Notes under the pieces: generated by a model | The model's database searches: none | What the model was told of the DNA's origin: nothing | What the model saw: the letters and a program-made list of their open reading frames with translations, nothing else | Position numbers and translations under genes: made by a program | Part shown: piece by piece, positions 34,406-42,985 of the stretch | Layout: each line of letters starts with the position of its first letter | Numbering within the stretch: position 1 is the first letter of the stretch | From: Micromonospora sp. WMMD1102 | Lineage (GTDB): Bacteria; Actinomycetota; Actinomycetes; Mycobacteriales; Micromonosporaceae | Assembly (NCBI RefSeq): GCF_029626265.1 | Contig: NZ_JARUBN010000001.1 | Span: 930,001-994,000 of the forward strand | Reading direction: 5' to 3' | DNA length: 64,000 nucleotides

Positions 34406-36752
34406 CCCGCCGGCCGGGCGTTACGCACTGCTCGTCGCCGTCGGCGAGTACGACGATCCGTCGCTGGACCAGCTCCGTGCCCCGGAACAGGACGTGGAAC
34501 GGCTGGCCGCCGTGCTGGAGGACCCGTCGGTCGGCAACTTCACCGTCCGTACCTTGCAGGACCCGGCTGACCAGGAGGTACGCCGGGAGGTCGAGGACCT
34601 GCTCACCGACCGGGTCAACGACGACCTGGTACTGCTCTACTTCTCCTGCCACGGCATCGTCGACCCGTTCCACCGGCTCTACTTCGCCGCCGCCAACACC
34701 GTGCGGACCCGGCCGGCCAGCACCGCCATCTCCCGCTCCTTCGTCAACGAGCAACTGGAGGCGTGCCGGGCCGCCGCCAAGGTGCTCGTCCTGGACTGCT
34801 GCTTCGCCGGCGCCTTCGCCGAGGGCTTCAAGTCGGCCCCGCAGGGCGCGCTGGAGGGCCAGGTCGGCCGGGGATACGTGGTGATCAGCGCCTGCGACAG
34901 CTACGAGTACGCCTTCGAGTCCGACGGCCTGGTCGAGTCCGCGCCCCGGGGCTCGATCTTCACCGACGTACTGCTGGAGGGGCTGGCCACCGGCGGCGCC
35001 GACCTGGACGGCGACGGGCGGGTCGGTGCCGACGAACTGTTCCGGTACGTCCACGACGGGGTGGTGCGCCGCCGGCCGGACCAGAAGCCGAAGTGGAGCG
35101 CCTACAACGCCGAGCCGCACATCTATCTGGCCACCGTCCCGCCCACGGCCAACCTGCCCGGCACCGGACCCGACCCCGGCGAGGTGGCCGAGGCCGGCCG
35201 GACGGCGCCGCCCCGGCCCAGCAACTACACCCGGCACCAGGCGGTCGTGGCCCGCGGCTTCCGGGCCGGCGCCGACCTGGTACGCCGGACCTACGGGCCG
35301 CTCGGCCGACGGGTACTCGTCGAGGACGCCGCCGGGGCGTACCACGAACTGGCCGACGCGGCGGGCGTGGTCCGGCTGTTCACCGCGTACGACACCCGGG
35401 ACGCGATCGGCGCCGGCTATGTCCGGGAACTGGTGGAGGGGGTACGGCACCGGGTCGGCGACGGCGCGACCAGCACCGTGGTGCTCGCCCAGGCCATGCT
35501 GGACGGTGCCTCGGCGGCGCTGCGGGCCGGGGCGAACCCGGTGGCGCTGTGCCGGGGGATCGAGTCGGCCGCCCTGGCGGTCCTCGCCGAGCTGGGCGAC
35601 CTGGCCGTACCGGTGGAGACGAAGGAACAGCTCAGGATGGTCTCCACGATCGCCTCCGGCGACGAGGTGATCGGCGACCTGCTGGCCACCGCGATGGAGC
35701 GGGTCGGCAAGGACGGCGTGGTGATCGTCGAGGAGAGCAACCTCTTCGGGCTCGAACTCGAACTGACCCGGGGGACCCGGGTGCCGGCCGGGCACGTCTC
35801 GCCGTACTTCGTGACCGATCCGGAGGAGGCCGAGGCGGTACTCGACGACCCGTCGATCCTCATCGTCGACCAGCGGCTCTCCGCCGTACCCGAGTTGCAA
35901 CCGCTGCTCGACGAGGTCGGCCGCTCGGGTCGGCCGCTGGCGGTCTTCGCCCGGGACGTCCGGGACGCCGCGCTGACCGCCCTGATCGTCGGGAAGATGC
36001 GGCACACCCTCGACTCGGTCGCGGTCCGGCTGCCCTGGCCGGACGAGGAGCGCCGCACGGTGATGGCGGACCTGGCACTGCTGACCGGGGCGCAGGTGGT
36101 CGGCGACGCCGAGGGCGGGCTGGCCGCGGCCACCGCGCAGGTGCTCGGCGGTGCCCGCAAGGTGATCACCACCCGCCGCGACACCACTGTGGTGGACGGG
36201 GCCGGCGACCCCGCCCTGGCCCGGCGGCGGTTGCAGGGACTCCGGGCGGAGCTGGAGCGCCGGTCCGCCGGGCACGACCGGGAACTGCTGCGGGAACGGC
36301 TGGCCCGGCTCGGCGGCGGGGTGGCGGTGATCCGGGTCGGCGAGTCGGCCGAGGGCCAGCTCAAGAAGCGCAAGCGCCAGATCGACGACGCGGTACGCAA
36401 CGCGAAGGCGGCCGTCGAGTGGGGACTGGTCCCCGGTGGCGGCGCGGCGCTGATCACCGTCGCCGGCCGGATCGGTGCCCGGCTGCCGCCCGGCGGCGAC
36501 GAGTCGCTCGGCTACGCGGTGGTGGTCGACGCGCTCGTGGCGCCGTACGAGGAGTTGATGCGCAACGCCGGGCGGAACCCGGCGGCCGGGCCGGCGGACC
36601 TGGACCGGCGCGGACCGTGGGTGACCTTCGACGTGGTCGGCGGCAGCTACGTCAGCGCGCTGGACGCCGGGATCGTGGACGCGGCCGCGACGCTGCGCCA
36701 GGCGGTCACCGCCGCCGCCGGGGTGGTGACCCGGTACCTGATGATCGGCTGA
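34380..36752 (+). CDS. Caspase (EACC1-associated type) fused to a GroEL-like chaperonin
   Basis: 790 residues in one frame. Residues 14-250 are a caspase-family peptidase: catalytic His91 in YFSCHG and Cys141 in LDCCFAG. A canonical EF-hand loop (208-219, DLDGDGRVGADE) follows, as in EACC1-associated caspases. After a Pro-rich linker, 283-790 match GroEL along its length: YGPLGR (305-310), Asp341, GDGATST (360-366), GANPVAL, AGHVSPYF of the apical domain, QIDDAV (Asp670), GGG (686-688) and Asp767. These align with the nucleotide-site and catalytic residues of GroEL (Asp52, Asp87, Asp398, Asp495), so ATPase activity is expected. The apical peptide groove is partly altered (Tyr199 position is His, Leu234 position is Gln). 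GTG 34380 or 34395 are possible starts. A protease coupled to a folding or trapping cage is inferred. Confidence 0.85.
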   Translation: MAPTPVPINPPAGRYALLVAVGEYDDPSLDQLRAPEQDVERLAAVLEDPSVGNFTVRTLQDPADQEVRREVEDLLTDRVNDDLVLLYFSCHGIVDPFHRLYFAAANTVRTRPASTAISRSFVNEQLEACRAAAKVLVLDCCFAGAFAEGFKSAPQGALEGQVGRGYVVISACDSYEYAFESDGLVESAPRGSIFTDVLLEGLATGGADLDGDGRVGADELFRYVHDGVVRRRPDQKPKWSAYNAEPHIYLATVPPTANLPGTGPDPGEVAEAGRTAPPRPSNYTRHQAVVARGFRAGADLVRRTYGPLGRRVLVEDAAGAYHELADAAGVVRLFTAYDTRDAIGAGYVRELVEGVRHRVGDGATSTVVLAQAMLDGASAALRAGANPVALCRGIESAALAVLAELGDLAVPVETKEQLRMVSTIASGDEVIGDLLATAMERVGKDGVVIVEESNLFGLELELTRGTRVPAGHVSPYFVTDPEEAEAVLDDPSILIVDQRLSAVPELQPLLDEVGRSGRPLAVFARDVRDAALTALIVGKMRHTLDSVAVRLPWPDEERRTVMADLALLTGAQVVGDAEGGLAAATAQVLGGARKVITTRRDTTVVDGAGDPALARRRLQGLRAELERRSAGHDRELLRERLARLGGGVAVIRVGESAEGQLKKRKRQIDDAVRNAKAAVEWGLVPGGGAALITVAGRIGARLPPGGDESLGYAVVVDALVAPYEELMRNAGRNPAAGPADLDRRGPWVTFDVVGGSYVSALDAGIVDAAATLRQAVTAAAGVVTRYLMIG

Positions 36753-36784
36753 GGTCCGTCCCGCGCGCCGCAGAGTTGGCGGGT

Positions 36785-36815
36785 GGCCGGCGCCGGGAGA
36801 ACCCCGGCGCCGGCC
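36785..36815. terminator. Bidirectional terminator hairpin after the caspase-chaperonin gene
   Basis: Perfect 13-base GC arms (36785-36797, 36803-36815) with a 5-base loop, between convergent genes. Confidence 0.8.
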
Positions 36816-36828
36816 CCAGCCCATGCTG

Positions 36829-37359
36829 CTACGTGGTGCCGCCGACGTGCAGCAGGTCAGCGATCCGTTCCGCGACCGGTCCGGCCTCCAGGTGCAGCCA
36901 CGACACGTTCAACCGGTCGTCGCCGAGCACGGCGAGCAGGACCTGGTCGCTCACGCCGTACACCGTGAAGTAGCCCTGGTGACTGTGCACCGTCAGTTCG
37001 CGCAGCGGACCCTGTTGGAGGGTCAGCCCGCACTGCCGGCCCAGCCCGAACGTGGTCGCCGCGAGCGCGGCGAGGTCGAGCGGCTCGGGGCCGGCGGTGA
37101 GGTCGTGTCCGAGCAGCCGCCCGTCGACACCGGCGAGCACGGCGCCGCGCACCCCGGGCACCCGGTCCCGGAGCAGGCTCAACTCGGCGTGTACGGCCGA
37201 CTGGCCGGGCCGGGGCGGACCGGCGGCGGTCCCCGGCCGGTGGAAGGCGCCCTCGGGGAGGAACTCCTCGCCGCCGCTGTCGAGTCGGGCCCCCGGTGAG
37301 CGCCGGGGCAGCGGGGTCTCGGACAGGTCCCCGGCGGGCTGGAACTGCGTCACGGTCAT
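36829..37359 (-). CDS. Roadblock/LC7 domain protein
   Basis: 176 residues from ATG 37359 with GAGGAG upstream. A disordered 50-residue head precedes a roadblock fold: AELSLLRDRVPGVRGAVLAGVDGRLLGHDL, then LAALAATTFGLGRQC, LRELTVHSHQGYFTVYGVSDQVLLAVLGDD. Such proteins dimerise and regulate small GTPases or, in actinomycetes, sit in conservon-type operons with a histidine kinase and GTPase, absent here. It is convergent with the caspase-chaperonin gene. Confidence 0.7.
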   Translation of the reverse strand: MTVTQFQPAGDLSETPLPRRSPGARLDSGGEEFLPEGAFHRPGTAAGPPRPGQSAVHAELSLLRDRVPGVRGAVLAGVDGRLLGHDLTAGPEPLDLAALAATTFGLGRQCGLTLQQGPLRELTVHSHQGYFTVYGVSDQVLLAVLGDDRLNVSWLHLEAGPVAERIADLLHVGGTT

Positions 37360-37953
37360 CACCGCTCCTCGACCTTGCGCGTGTGCCGGGCGGCGGACGC
37401 GGGAGCGGCCGGAGCGGCATGCCGGAAGGGTGCCTCGCCCGCGCGGGAACTCAGCGGCCGGATCAGGTGGTGGTTCGCCACTGACAGCGCCTCCATTCTT
37501 CTGTGAGCGTCACTGCCCGTAGCACCGTCATTGCGGGACGGTGGGCCAGGCGGTCGGCCGGTCTGACGCGCGAGCTGCTCCTTCCGGGAGGGTCGCATGC
37601 TGTGGTGCAAGTTGCATCTCGCGAGACAGGTAATTGTCTGTGCAGCTAACTTACTGTTGACCCGTCCGCGAGGGAACAGGGCGATACGACCGATGTTGCG
37701 CGGCATGGGCGGTCGTTCTACGCATCACGCCACTGCGCACAGTAATCAAAACGCAGGGTGATTGCACGTGGCGTCTGCAAACCACAAATGCACGTGCGCT
37801 TCCCAGGTCACCGCTGCGACGGAGTGGACGGCACCGAGGTGCTGTGTCAGAGTGCAAGGCGAAGATATTTACGGACGCAACTATTTGATGCGCTGACACG
37901 GGGAGAGGCGCGGTGTTGCCCATCACCGCCCGACGAGGTTCGGGTGAGCGACG
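37360..37953. other. Long regulatory intergenic region
   Basis: 594 bp, less GC-rich than its surroundings, between divergent genes. It contains AGACA-6-TGTCT (37624-37639) and two direct copies of TGCACGTG (37763-37770 and 37789-37796), both possible protein sites, and the AT-rich run near 37860-37890. No gene is convincing. Confidence 0.45.
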
Positions 37954-38475
37954 TTGATACCCATCGGGGCCGGATCGTTACTCGAATACCGGGTGACCGA
38001 CGCGACGTGGGTCTGTGCCGGGGGCGTACCCGTCGCCCGGTTCTGCTTCTGCCTGACCGACCCCGATCCGCCGCCACGCTGGCACTGGCAGGCGAACGCC
38101 CGGGACAACGGCCTGGTCGGAGCCACCGAAGGGGCGATGCTGGTGCGCACCGGCCGCGGTGGCGGCTGGGTCGACCTGACCGTCGAACTGCACCCGGAAC
38201 CGCCGGCGGTCGAGACGGCTGGCTGGGACGAGGCGGTCGAGATCTCGTACCGGACGGCGGTCGGCGAGTCGCACGTGCGGTCGGCGCGCGGCGGCGGTAG
38301 CGACTTCCCCCGGGTCAGCTTCCGGGGCGCGGGCAGCTACCGGATCCGGGTGCACGCCCGGGGACGGCACCCCTGCGCCGGCCGGCCCGGTGCCGACCGG
38401 GCGGAGGAGTACCTGTTGCAGGTCTGGGCGGCGCGGGTCGGGCGTACCGAGATCCTCCGCGCGACCGAGGGCTGA
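37954..38475 (+). CDS. Hypothetical beta-rich protein
   Basis: 173 residues if translated from TTG 37954; in-frame GTG at 37993 is an alternative and no strong ribosome site decides. The sequence is rich in predicted strands: GGGWVDLTVELHPEPP, AVEISYRTAVGESHVRSA, FRGAGSYRIRVHARG, and it ends EEYLLQVWAARVGRTEILRATEG. The SYRIRVHARG...EEYLLQVW pattern is common in actinobacterial beta-sandwich proteins without assigned function. Many Trp and Arg residues; no signal peptide. Confidence 0.5.
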   Translation: MIPIGAGSLLEYRVTDATWVCAGGVPVARFCFCLTDPDPPPRWHWQANARDNGLVGATEGAMLVRTGRGGGWVDLTVELHPEPPAVETAGWDEAVEISYRTAVGESHVRSARGGGSDFPRVSFRGAGSYRIRVHARGRHPCAGRPGADRAEEYLLQVWAARVGRTEILRATEG

Positions 38476-39082
38476 CCGGCTGCCGGCGGAGGTCCGGCGG
38501 CCGGCGGAACGGCCGGGTGCGCACCGGCTGTCGGCGGTTCGCGGGTAGCCGGACGGATTGTCCGACGTCGGGGTCCGGGGCGACGACATGCTTCGCTTGT
38601 CGGTTCGCCGCGCGACCCGACGTCGGCGGGCCGCCCTCCGCCGACGTGGCGGCGGACCGGTGGAGGGTCGGTCACCGGGGTGACCTCGTCGGTGGCCGAC
38701 CCCGAACAGGCCCGGGGCGGGTGCCCGCAACCCGGCCGTCACCTTCCCCCGTAGCTGACGGCCGGTCCAGCCCGCCCCGGTGCCGATCTCTCCACCCGCC
38801 CGCGGCCGCCCGGTCCTCTGTCACCGTTGGCCGCAGCCGCAGGCCGACGCTGTCGGGTCGCAGCCGCAGGCCGACGCTGTCGGGTCGCAGCCCCGAGCGA
38901 CCGCGTGCCCGGTATCGACCCGGCCGTGCTCGGTGTGATCCTCCTCGTCCGGCCGATTGGTGGGTTTGCGGTCGGATCGGGCCGACTTGGCGGACGCCGA
39001 TCGGGCTAGGACGGTAACCGGGAGGTCAAGGTTTGCTTATCGAGGATTACCAGCGGGTCCGTCGGTGCTATACCGTGGCCGG
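38476..39082. other. Non-coding region with a 27-bp tandem repeat
   Basis: 607 bp with no supported gene. It holds the 27-bp direct repeat listed separately and a TTG/ATG-poor GC-rich stretch. Confidence 0.5.
38832..38898. repeat. 27-bp tandem repeat, two perfect copies and a partial third
   Basis: Unit begins CGCAGCCGCAGGCCGACG; copies at 38832-38858 and 38859-38885, then CGCAGCCCCGAGC from 38886. It lies in intergenic DNA. Confidence 0.75.
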
Positions 39083-39301
39083 GTGAGAGTCGAGCGGCAC
39101 TGGTGGAACGGCGATCGGGGTCCGCGCGCACGGCGCGACGTCTACATTCGTACGGATGGGCAGCGATGGGAAGTCGAGGCCCAGGTCGGGGGCGCTCAAG
39201 GGCGCTCGAAGGTGCAGCAGTGTCCCGGTGAGGCATCCGCGCGCATCCTCGCGGACGCCTGGCTAGGTGGACGCTCGGGCTGGCGAGAGATGGTGCTCTG
39301 A
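39083..39301 (+). CDS. Small hypothetical protein
   Basis: 72 residues from GTG 39083. It starts VRVERHWWNGDRGPRARRDVYIRTDG and continues with WEVEAQVGG, SKVQQCPGEASARILADAWL and a Trp-rich end, a compact single-domain pattern found in other actinomycetes as a conserved hypothetical protein. Weak ribosome site. No functional clue. Confidence 0.6.
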   Translation: MRVERHWWNGDRGPRARRDVYIRTDGQRWEVEAQVGGAQGRSKVQQCPGEASARILADAWLGGRSGWREMVL

Positions 39302-39589
39302 GCCGACCGCCGTCCGGTTGGTCGCGCAGAACTGTCCAGCGGCTCGCGATCCGTAACAGATCCGAGAAGCGGTATCCCGTCGCGGGGTCACGGTCACCCG
39401 TCGACGCGGAGTTGCGCGTCCACCCGGGCGGCCTACGCACCCGATACCGGAACAGGTCGCGGTGGCCAAGACACTTTCCGCAATCTGCCAAAGGAATAGC
39501 AGCCCATTACCTCGTGCGGTTGCGCCAAGTTACCATCTAACCACTCATGGTGATCAATGTCTTGACGACGATCAGCGGGGTGAGGGTTC

Positions 39590-40762
39590 GTGGCGCGGGA
39601 CCTCGACAGGCGATCAGGCGGAACAGGGCGGCGGATCGGAGACCTCGATCGGAGTCTGCTGCTGCACTGCCGGACCAACCAGGTCACCCAGGCGGCCGAG
39701 GCGGCCGACCGGACCGGTGGCGGCCTGGTCGTCACCGTCGACCGGGGCAACCTGCGCGGCTGCCTGAGCCGGGCCCGGCACCTGCGGGAGGTCGACCACT
39801 ACCGGCGGCCGGTGCTGCTCGACGCCGCCCGGTACGCCGGTGCCCACCGGCTGCCCGCCGCCGCCCCCTTCGACCCGCGGTGGATCGACTGCCAGCGGGA
39901 CCTCGGACTTTCGGTGCTCACCGACTCGGGCTACCTGGACCGGGACGACACCACCGGCCTGGCCGGGATCCTCGAACGGGCCGCCCGGCTCGGCGACGCC
40001 ATCGCGCTGCTGCCGATGCACCCGTGCTGGCTCGCCGACCGGATCGCCCGGCAGACCCTGCTCCGCTACGTGGCCGCGGTCGGCGTACCGGTGGCGGTGG
40101 TCGTGGAGGAGTCGGCGAACCCGTTCAGCCCGGCCAGTACCGTGCGCGGGCTGCTCCAGCTGCTCGGCTGCGGCGTACCGGTGCTGCTGCTCCGGGCCGA
40201 CCTGCCGGCGCTCGGCCTGCTCTGCTCCGGCGCGACCGCGGTGGCGGTCGGCACCGAACCCGGGCTGCGCCGGCTCGACCCGCGCCGGCCCGCCGGAGTC
40301 CGGCCACCGGCCGGGGTGCCCCGACCGTCGGCGGTGGTCCGGCAGTGCCTGTCGTACGCGCCGCTCACCGAGATCGAGACGACCCTGCGGCGGTACCCGG
40401 ACAACGGCATGTGGCACTGCGACTGCGCGACCTGTGCCGGCCGGGGGCTGGGCTGGCTGCTGGACCGGCCGGACGGCGAGCGGAGCCGCACCGCGTTCCG
40501 GCACTCCGTCGACGTCCTGCTCGACCTGCGTGCCGAGCTGACCGGGCCGTCGGTGCAGCTCGACGAGTGGAGCTGGCGGGCCCGTTGCGCCGCCGCCGCC
40601 TCCCGGCGTCGCGAGGTGGGCTGGGAACTGCTGCCCATGCTCGACCACTGGCAGCAGGTGCTGGCTCCGCCGGGCATCTCCCGGCCACCGGCCCCGGCCG
40701 GGCGCCGGACCGCCGGGACGAGCCGGTTCTCCCGGGCGACGCCGCCGCGCTCGGCAGCCTGA
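39590..40762 (+). CDS. tRNA-guanine-transglycosylase-like TIM-barrel protein
   Basis: 390 residues from GTG 39590 (GAGGG upstream). The C-terminal part has the TGT-type zinc motif: Cys277-x-Cys279-x-x-Cys282 (WHCDCATC) and His305 after 23 residues (26 in TGT). A TDSG at 111-114 recalls the LTDSGGFQ loop that holds the first catalytic Asp of TGT. Alternating strands and helices between (IALLPMHPCWLADRIAR, VPVAVVVEE, VPVLLL) fit a TIM barrel. Relatives exchange bases in tRNA or, as DpdA, in DNA. The family assignment rests on these motifs only. It is convergent with a CHAT-like gene. Confidence 0.5.
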   Translation: MARDLDRRSGGTGRRIGDLDRSLLLHCRTNQVTQAAEAADRTGGGLVVTVDRGNLRGCLSRARHLREVDHYRRPVLLDAARYAGAHRLPAAAPFDPRWIDCQRDLGLSVLTDSGYLDRDDTTGLAGILERAARLGDAIALLPMHPCWLADRIARQTLLRYVAAVGVPVAVVVEESANPFSPASTVRGLLQLLGCGVPVLLLRADLPALGLLCSGATAVAVGTEPGLRRLDPRRPAGVRPPAGVPRPSAVVRQCLSYAPLTEIETTLRRYPDNGMWHCDCATCAGRGLGWLLDRPDGERSRTAFRHSVDVLLDLRAELTGPSVQLDEWSWRARCAAAASRRREVGWELLPMLDHWQQVLAPPGISRPPAPAGRRTAGTSRFSRATPPRSAA

Positions 40763-40840
40763 CCGGTCAGTGCAAGAGCCACACCCACTGCTGCCAGCTG
40801 TCAGCGGAGCACTGCCGAACCGACCACACCATGCGCACGG

Positions 40841-41473
40841 TCAGGCCAGCGCCATCCGGGCCCAGCGACTCGGGCTCAGCGTGAGTACCCGGAACGGGCA
40901 GTGCCGGTCGGTGAGCAGCGTGTACGCCTCGATCGCCCGCTCGGCCGCGTCCTGGGCCTGCTCCGCCGGGGTCATCCCGCGGCCCCGGTTGCGGAACAGC
41001 GCGCCGTAGAAGGCGGAGCAGAAGACTCCACTCTCGTGCCAGCCGACCTGTGCCGAGGTGCCGATGTAGGTGACCTCGTCCTGGAGGCAGTCCCGGACCG
41101 CCTTCTGCCAGGCGCCGGTGCCGGTGCGGCAGCCGTCGGCGAGGATCGCGTGCGCCGAGATGCCCCGACCCCGGGCGGCCGCCTCCTCGCCCAGCGCCTC
41201 CAGCGAGATCTTCGTCCGGCCGTCGCTGCTGGCGAAGGTCGGCGTGTCGCTGCGATCACCGTGCGCCATCACGTGCAGTACGTCGCAGGAGGCGGTGAAC
41301 GCGGTCAGCACGGTGTCCGGGTCCCGGGAGCGGACGAAGTCGATGTCGACGACCGGTTGCTGGTGCTCGGCGTTGATGTTCTGCAACGTGGACTGCACGA
41401 ACGTCATCGCCGCGTCGAACGACGAGTCGAGTCCGATGTCGAGCAGACTCACCCGCTTCGCCCTCATCGCCAT
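40841..41473 (-). CDS. CHAT/caspase-like peptidase
   Basis: 210 residues from ATG 41473 with GGGGAGG upstream. A catalytic pair in caspase/CHAT order is visible: His71 in VLHVMAHGD and Cys115 in ILADGCRTGTG. Strand context on each side (CDVLHVMAHGDR, ISAHAILADGC, VTYIGTSAQVGWHESGVF) matches this clan. It is shorter than most CHAT proteins and has no fused sensor. Convergent with the TGT-like gene, 78 bp apart. It may be a stand-alone protease effector. Confidence 0.6.
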   Translation of the reverse strand: MAMRAKRVSLLDIGLDSSFDAAMTFVQSTLQNINAEHQQPVVDIDFVRSRDPDTVLTAFTASCDVLHVMAHGDRSDTPTFASSDGRTKISLEALGEEAAARGRGISAHAILADGCRTGTGAWQKAVRDCLQDEVTYIGTSAQVGWHESGVFCSAFYGALFRNRGRGMTPAEQAQDAAERAIEAYTLLTDRHCPFRVLTLSPSRWARMALA

Positions 41474-41597
41474 GGACGAACCTCCCCCGAAGTGCGGTCA
41501 ACACGCTACTCCTGCCACGCCAACCCTGCCGGGCGGCACCGTGCCGACCTTCGGTCAGCTCCCGTGGCGCCTCGGCCGACCGGACGGTGGTCGGGGG

Positions 41598-42830
41598 TCA
41601 GTCGACCAGGGCCGCGTAGACGAGCTGGCGCAGCTCCGCGCGCAGCGGATAGCTGCTGGACGGGACGAGCTGGGTGAAGAGCAGCGCGGTGACCTCGTCG
41701 ACCGGGTCGACCCAGAACGCCGTACTCGCCATCCCGCCCCAGTAGAACTCACCCGCGTTGCTCGGCGTACGGCTCGGAACCGGGTCGAGTACCACCGCGA
41801 AGCCGAGCCCGAAACCGATCCCGTCGAAGCTGGTCTCGGCGAAGCCGCCGGTCGAGAGCCGCCCCAGGTCCTGCCCCTCCGGCAGGTGGTTGCGGGTCAT
41901 GAACCGGACCGTGCGCGGGCCGAGCAGGCGTACCCCGTCCAGCTCCCCGCCGCGCAGCAGGAACTGGGTGAACCGGTGGTAGTCGGCCGCCGTGGAGAGC
42001 AGGCCGCCACCACCGGAGTGCAGGGCCGGCTGCTTCAGCGCCAGCGCGCCCACCTCGTCGTACCGGACCGCCTGGCCGGTCGCCGGGTGTGCGGCGTACA
42101 GCGCGGCCAGCCGGTCGGCGGCGGCGCCCTCGGCCCACCAGCCGGTGTCGGTCATGCCGAGCGGACCGAAGATCCGTTCGGCGAAGAAGACGTCCAGCGG
42201 CCTGCCGGAGACCACCTCGACCAGCCGGCCGAGCACGTCGGTGGCGACCGAGTAGCCCCAGGCCGTACCCGGCTGGAAGAGCAGCGGCAACCGGGCCAGC
42301 CCCTCGGTCGCGGAGGCCAGGTCGAAGTGCGACGGCGGATAGAGGTCGAATCCGGCGGCCCGGTAGAGCCCGTCGACCACCGAGGTCTGTAGGAAGCCGT
42401 AGGTCAGCCCGGCGGTGTGGGTGAGCAGGTGCCAGACCCGGATCGGCTCGACCGCCGGCACCGTGTACGGCTTGAGCGCCGACCCCCGGTCGTAGACCCG
42501 TACGTCGGCGAACTCCGGCAGCCAGCGACTGATCTCGTCGGTGAGCTGGAGCCGCCCCTCCTCCCAGAGCATCATCGCGGCGACCGAGGTGACCGGCTTG
42601 GTCATCGAGTAGATCCGCCAGACGGTGTCGGGGTCGACCGGCAGCCCCGCCTCCCGGTCCCGCAGCCCGTAGGTCGAGGAGTGCGCGATCTCGCCCCGGC
42701 GGGTCAGCACGACTTGCCAACCGGCCAACTGCCCCGCGTCGACGTACCGGGCGAAGTGCTCGTCGACGCGGGCCAGCCGTGCCGGGTCGAAGCCGACCTG
42801 GTCAGGGTCGACGCTGCGCTGGAGGCTCAT
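41598..42830 (-). CDS. Serine hydrolase, beta-lactamase class C/esterase family
   Basis: 410 residues from ATG 42830. The SxxK nucleophile motif is Ser75-Met-Thr-Lys78 in WRIYSMTKPVTS, and YSV in WGYSVATDVLG supplies the Tyr of the second motif; the third motif is less obvious near LHSGGGGLLSTAADYHRF. No signal peptide, so likely a cytoplasmic or alternatively exported esterase. Substrate unknown. Confidence 0.88.
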   Translation of the reverse strand: MSLQRSVDPDQVGFDPARLARVDEHFARYVDAGQLAGWQVVLTRRGEIAHSSTYGLRDREAGLPVDPDTVWRIYSMTKPVTSVAAMMLWEEGRLQLTDEISRWLPEFADVRVYDRGSALKPYTVPAVEPIRVWHLLTHTAGLTYGFLQTSVVDGLYRAAGFDLYPPSHFDLASATEGLARLPLLFQPGTAWGYSVATDVLGRLVEVVSGRPLDVFFAERIFGPLGMTDTGWWAEGAAADRLAALYAAHPATGQAVRYDEVGALALKQPALHSGGGGLLSTAADYHRFTQFLLRGGELDGVRLLGPRTVRFMTRNHLPEGQDLGRLSTGGFAETSFDGIGFGLGFAVVLDPVPSRTPSNAGEFYWGGMASTAFWVDPVDEVTALLFTQLVPSSSYPLRAELRQLVYAALVD

Positions 42831-42896
42831 TCGCCGAACCCTACTGCGGCCCCGGAAGAGCCGGCAACGACACCGGGTCGTCCGGTCGAGCCGTTC

Positions 42897-42985
42897 TACG
42901 GCTGGCCGGACGGTCGGGGCGGGCCGTCCTACGGCTGGCCGGACGGTCGGGGCGGGCCGTCCTAGGGTTGGCCGGGCGGTCGGAT
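42897..42985. repeat. 33-bp tandem repeat running into the 3' end of a gene
   Basis: Two identical copies (42897-42929, 42930-42962; unit begins TACGGCTGGCCGGACGG) and a degenerate third from 42963. The last copy forms the stop codon and final codons of the minus-strand YqeB-like gene. Confidence 0.8.

Noticed and set aside
33929..36752. Diversity-generating retroelement associated with the caspase locus
   Set aside because: No reverse transcriptase or template repeat is seen nearby.
40759..40770. 12-bp palindrome CTGACCGGTCAG as an operator
   Set aside because: It covers the stop codon of one gene between convergent genes, so a regulatory role is unlikely.
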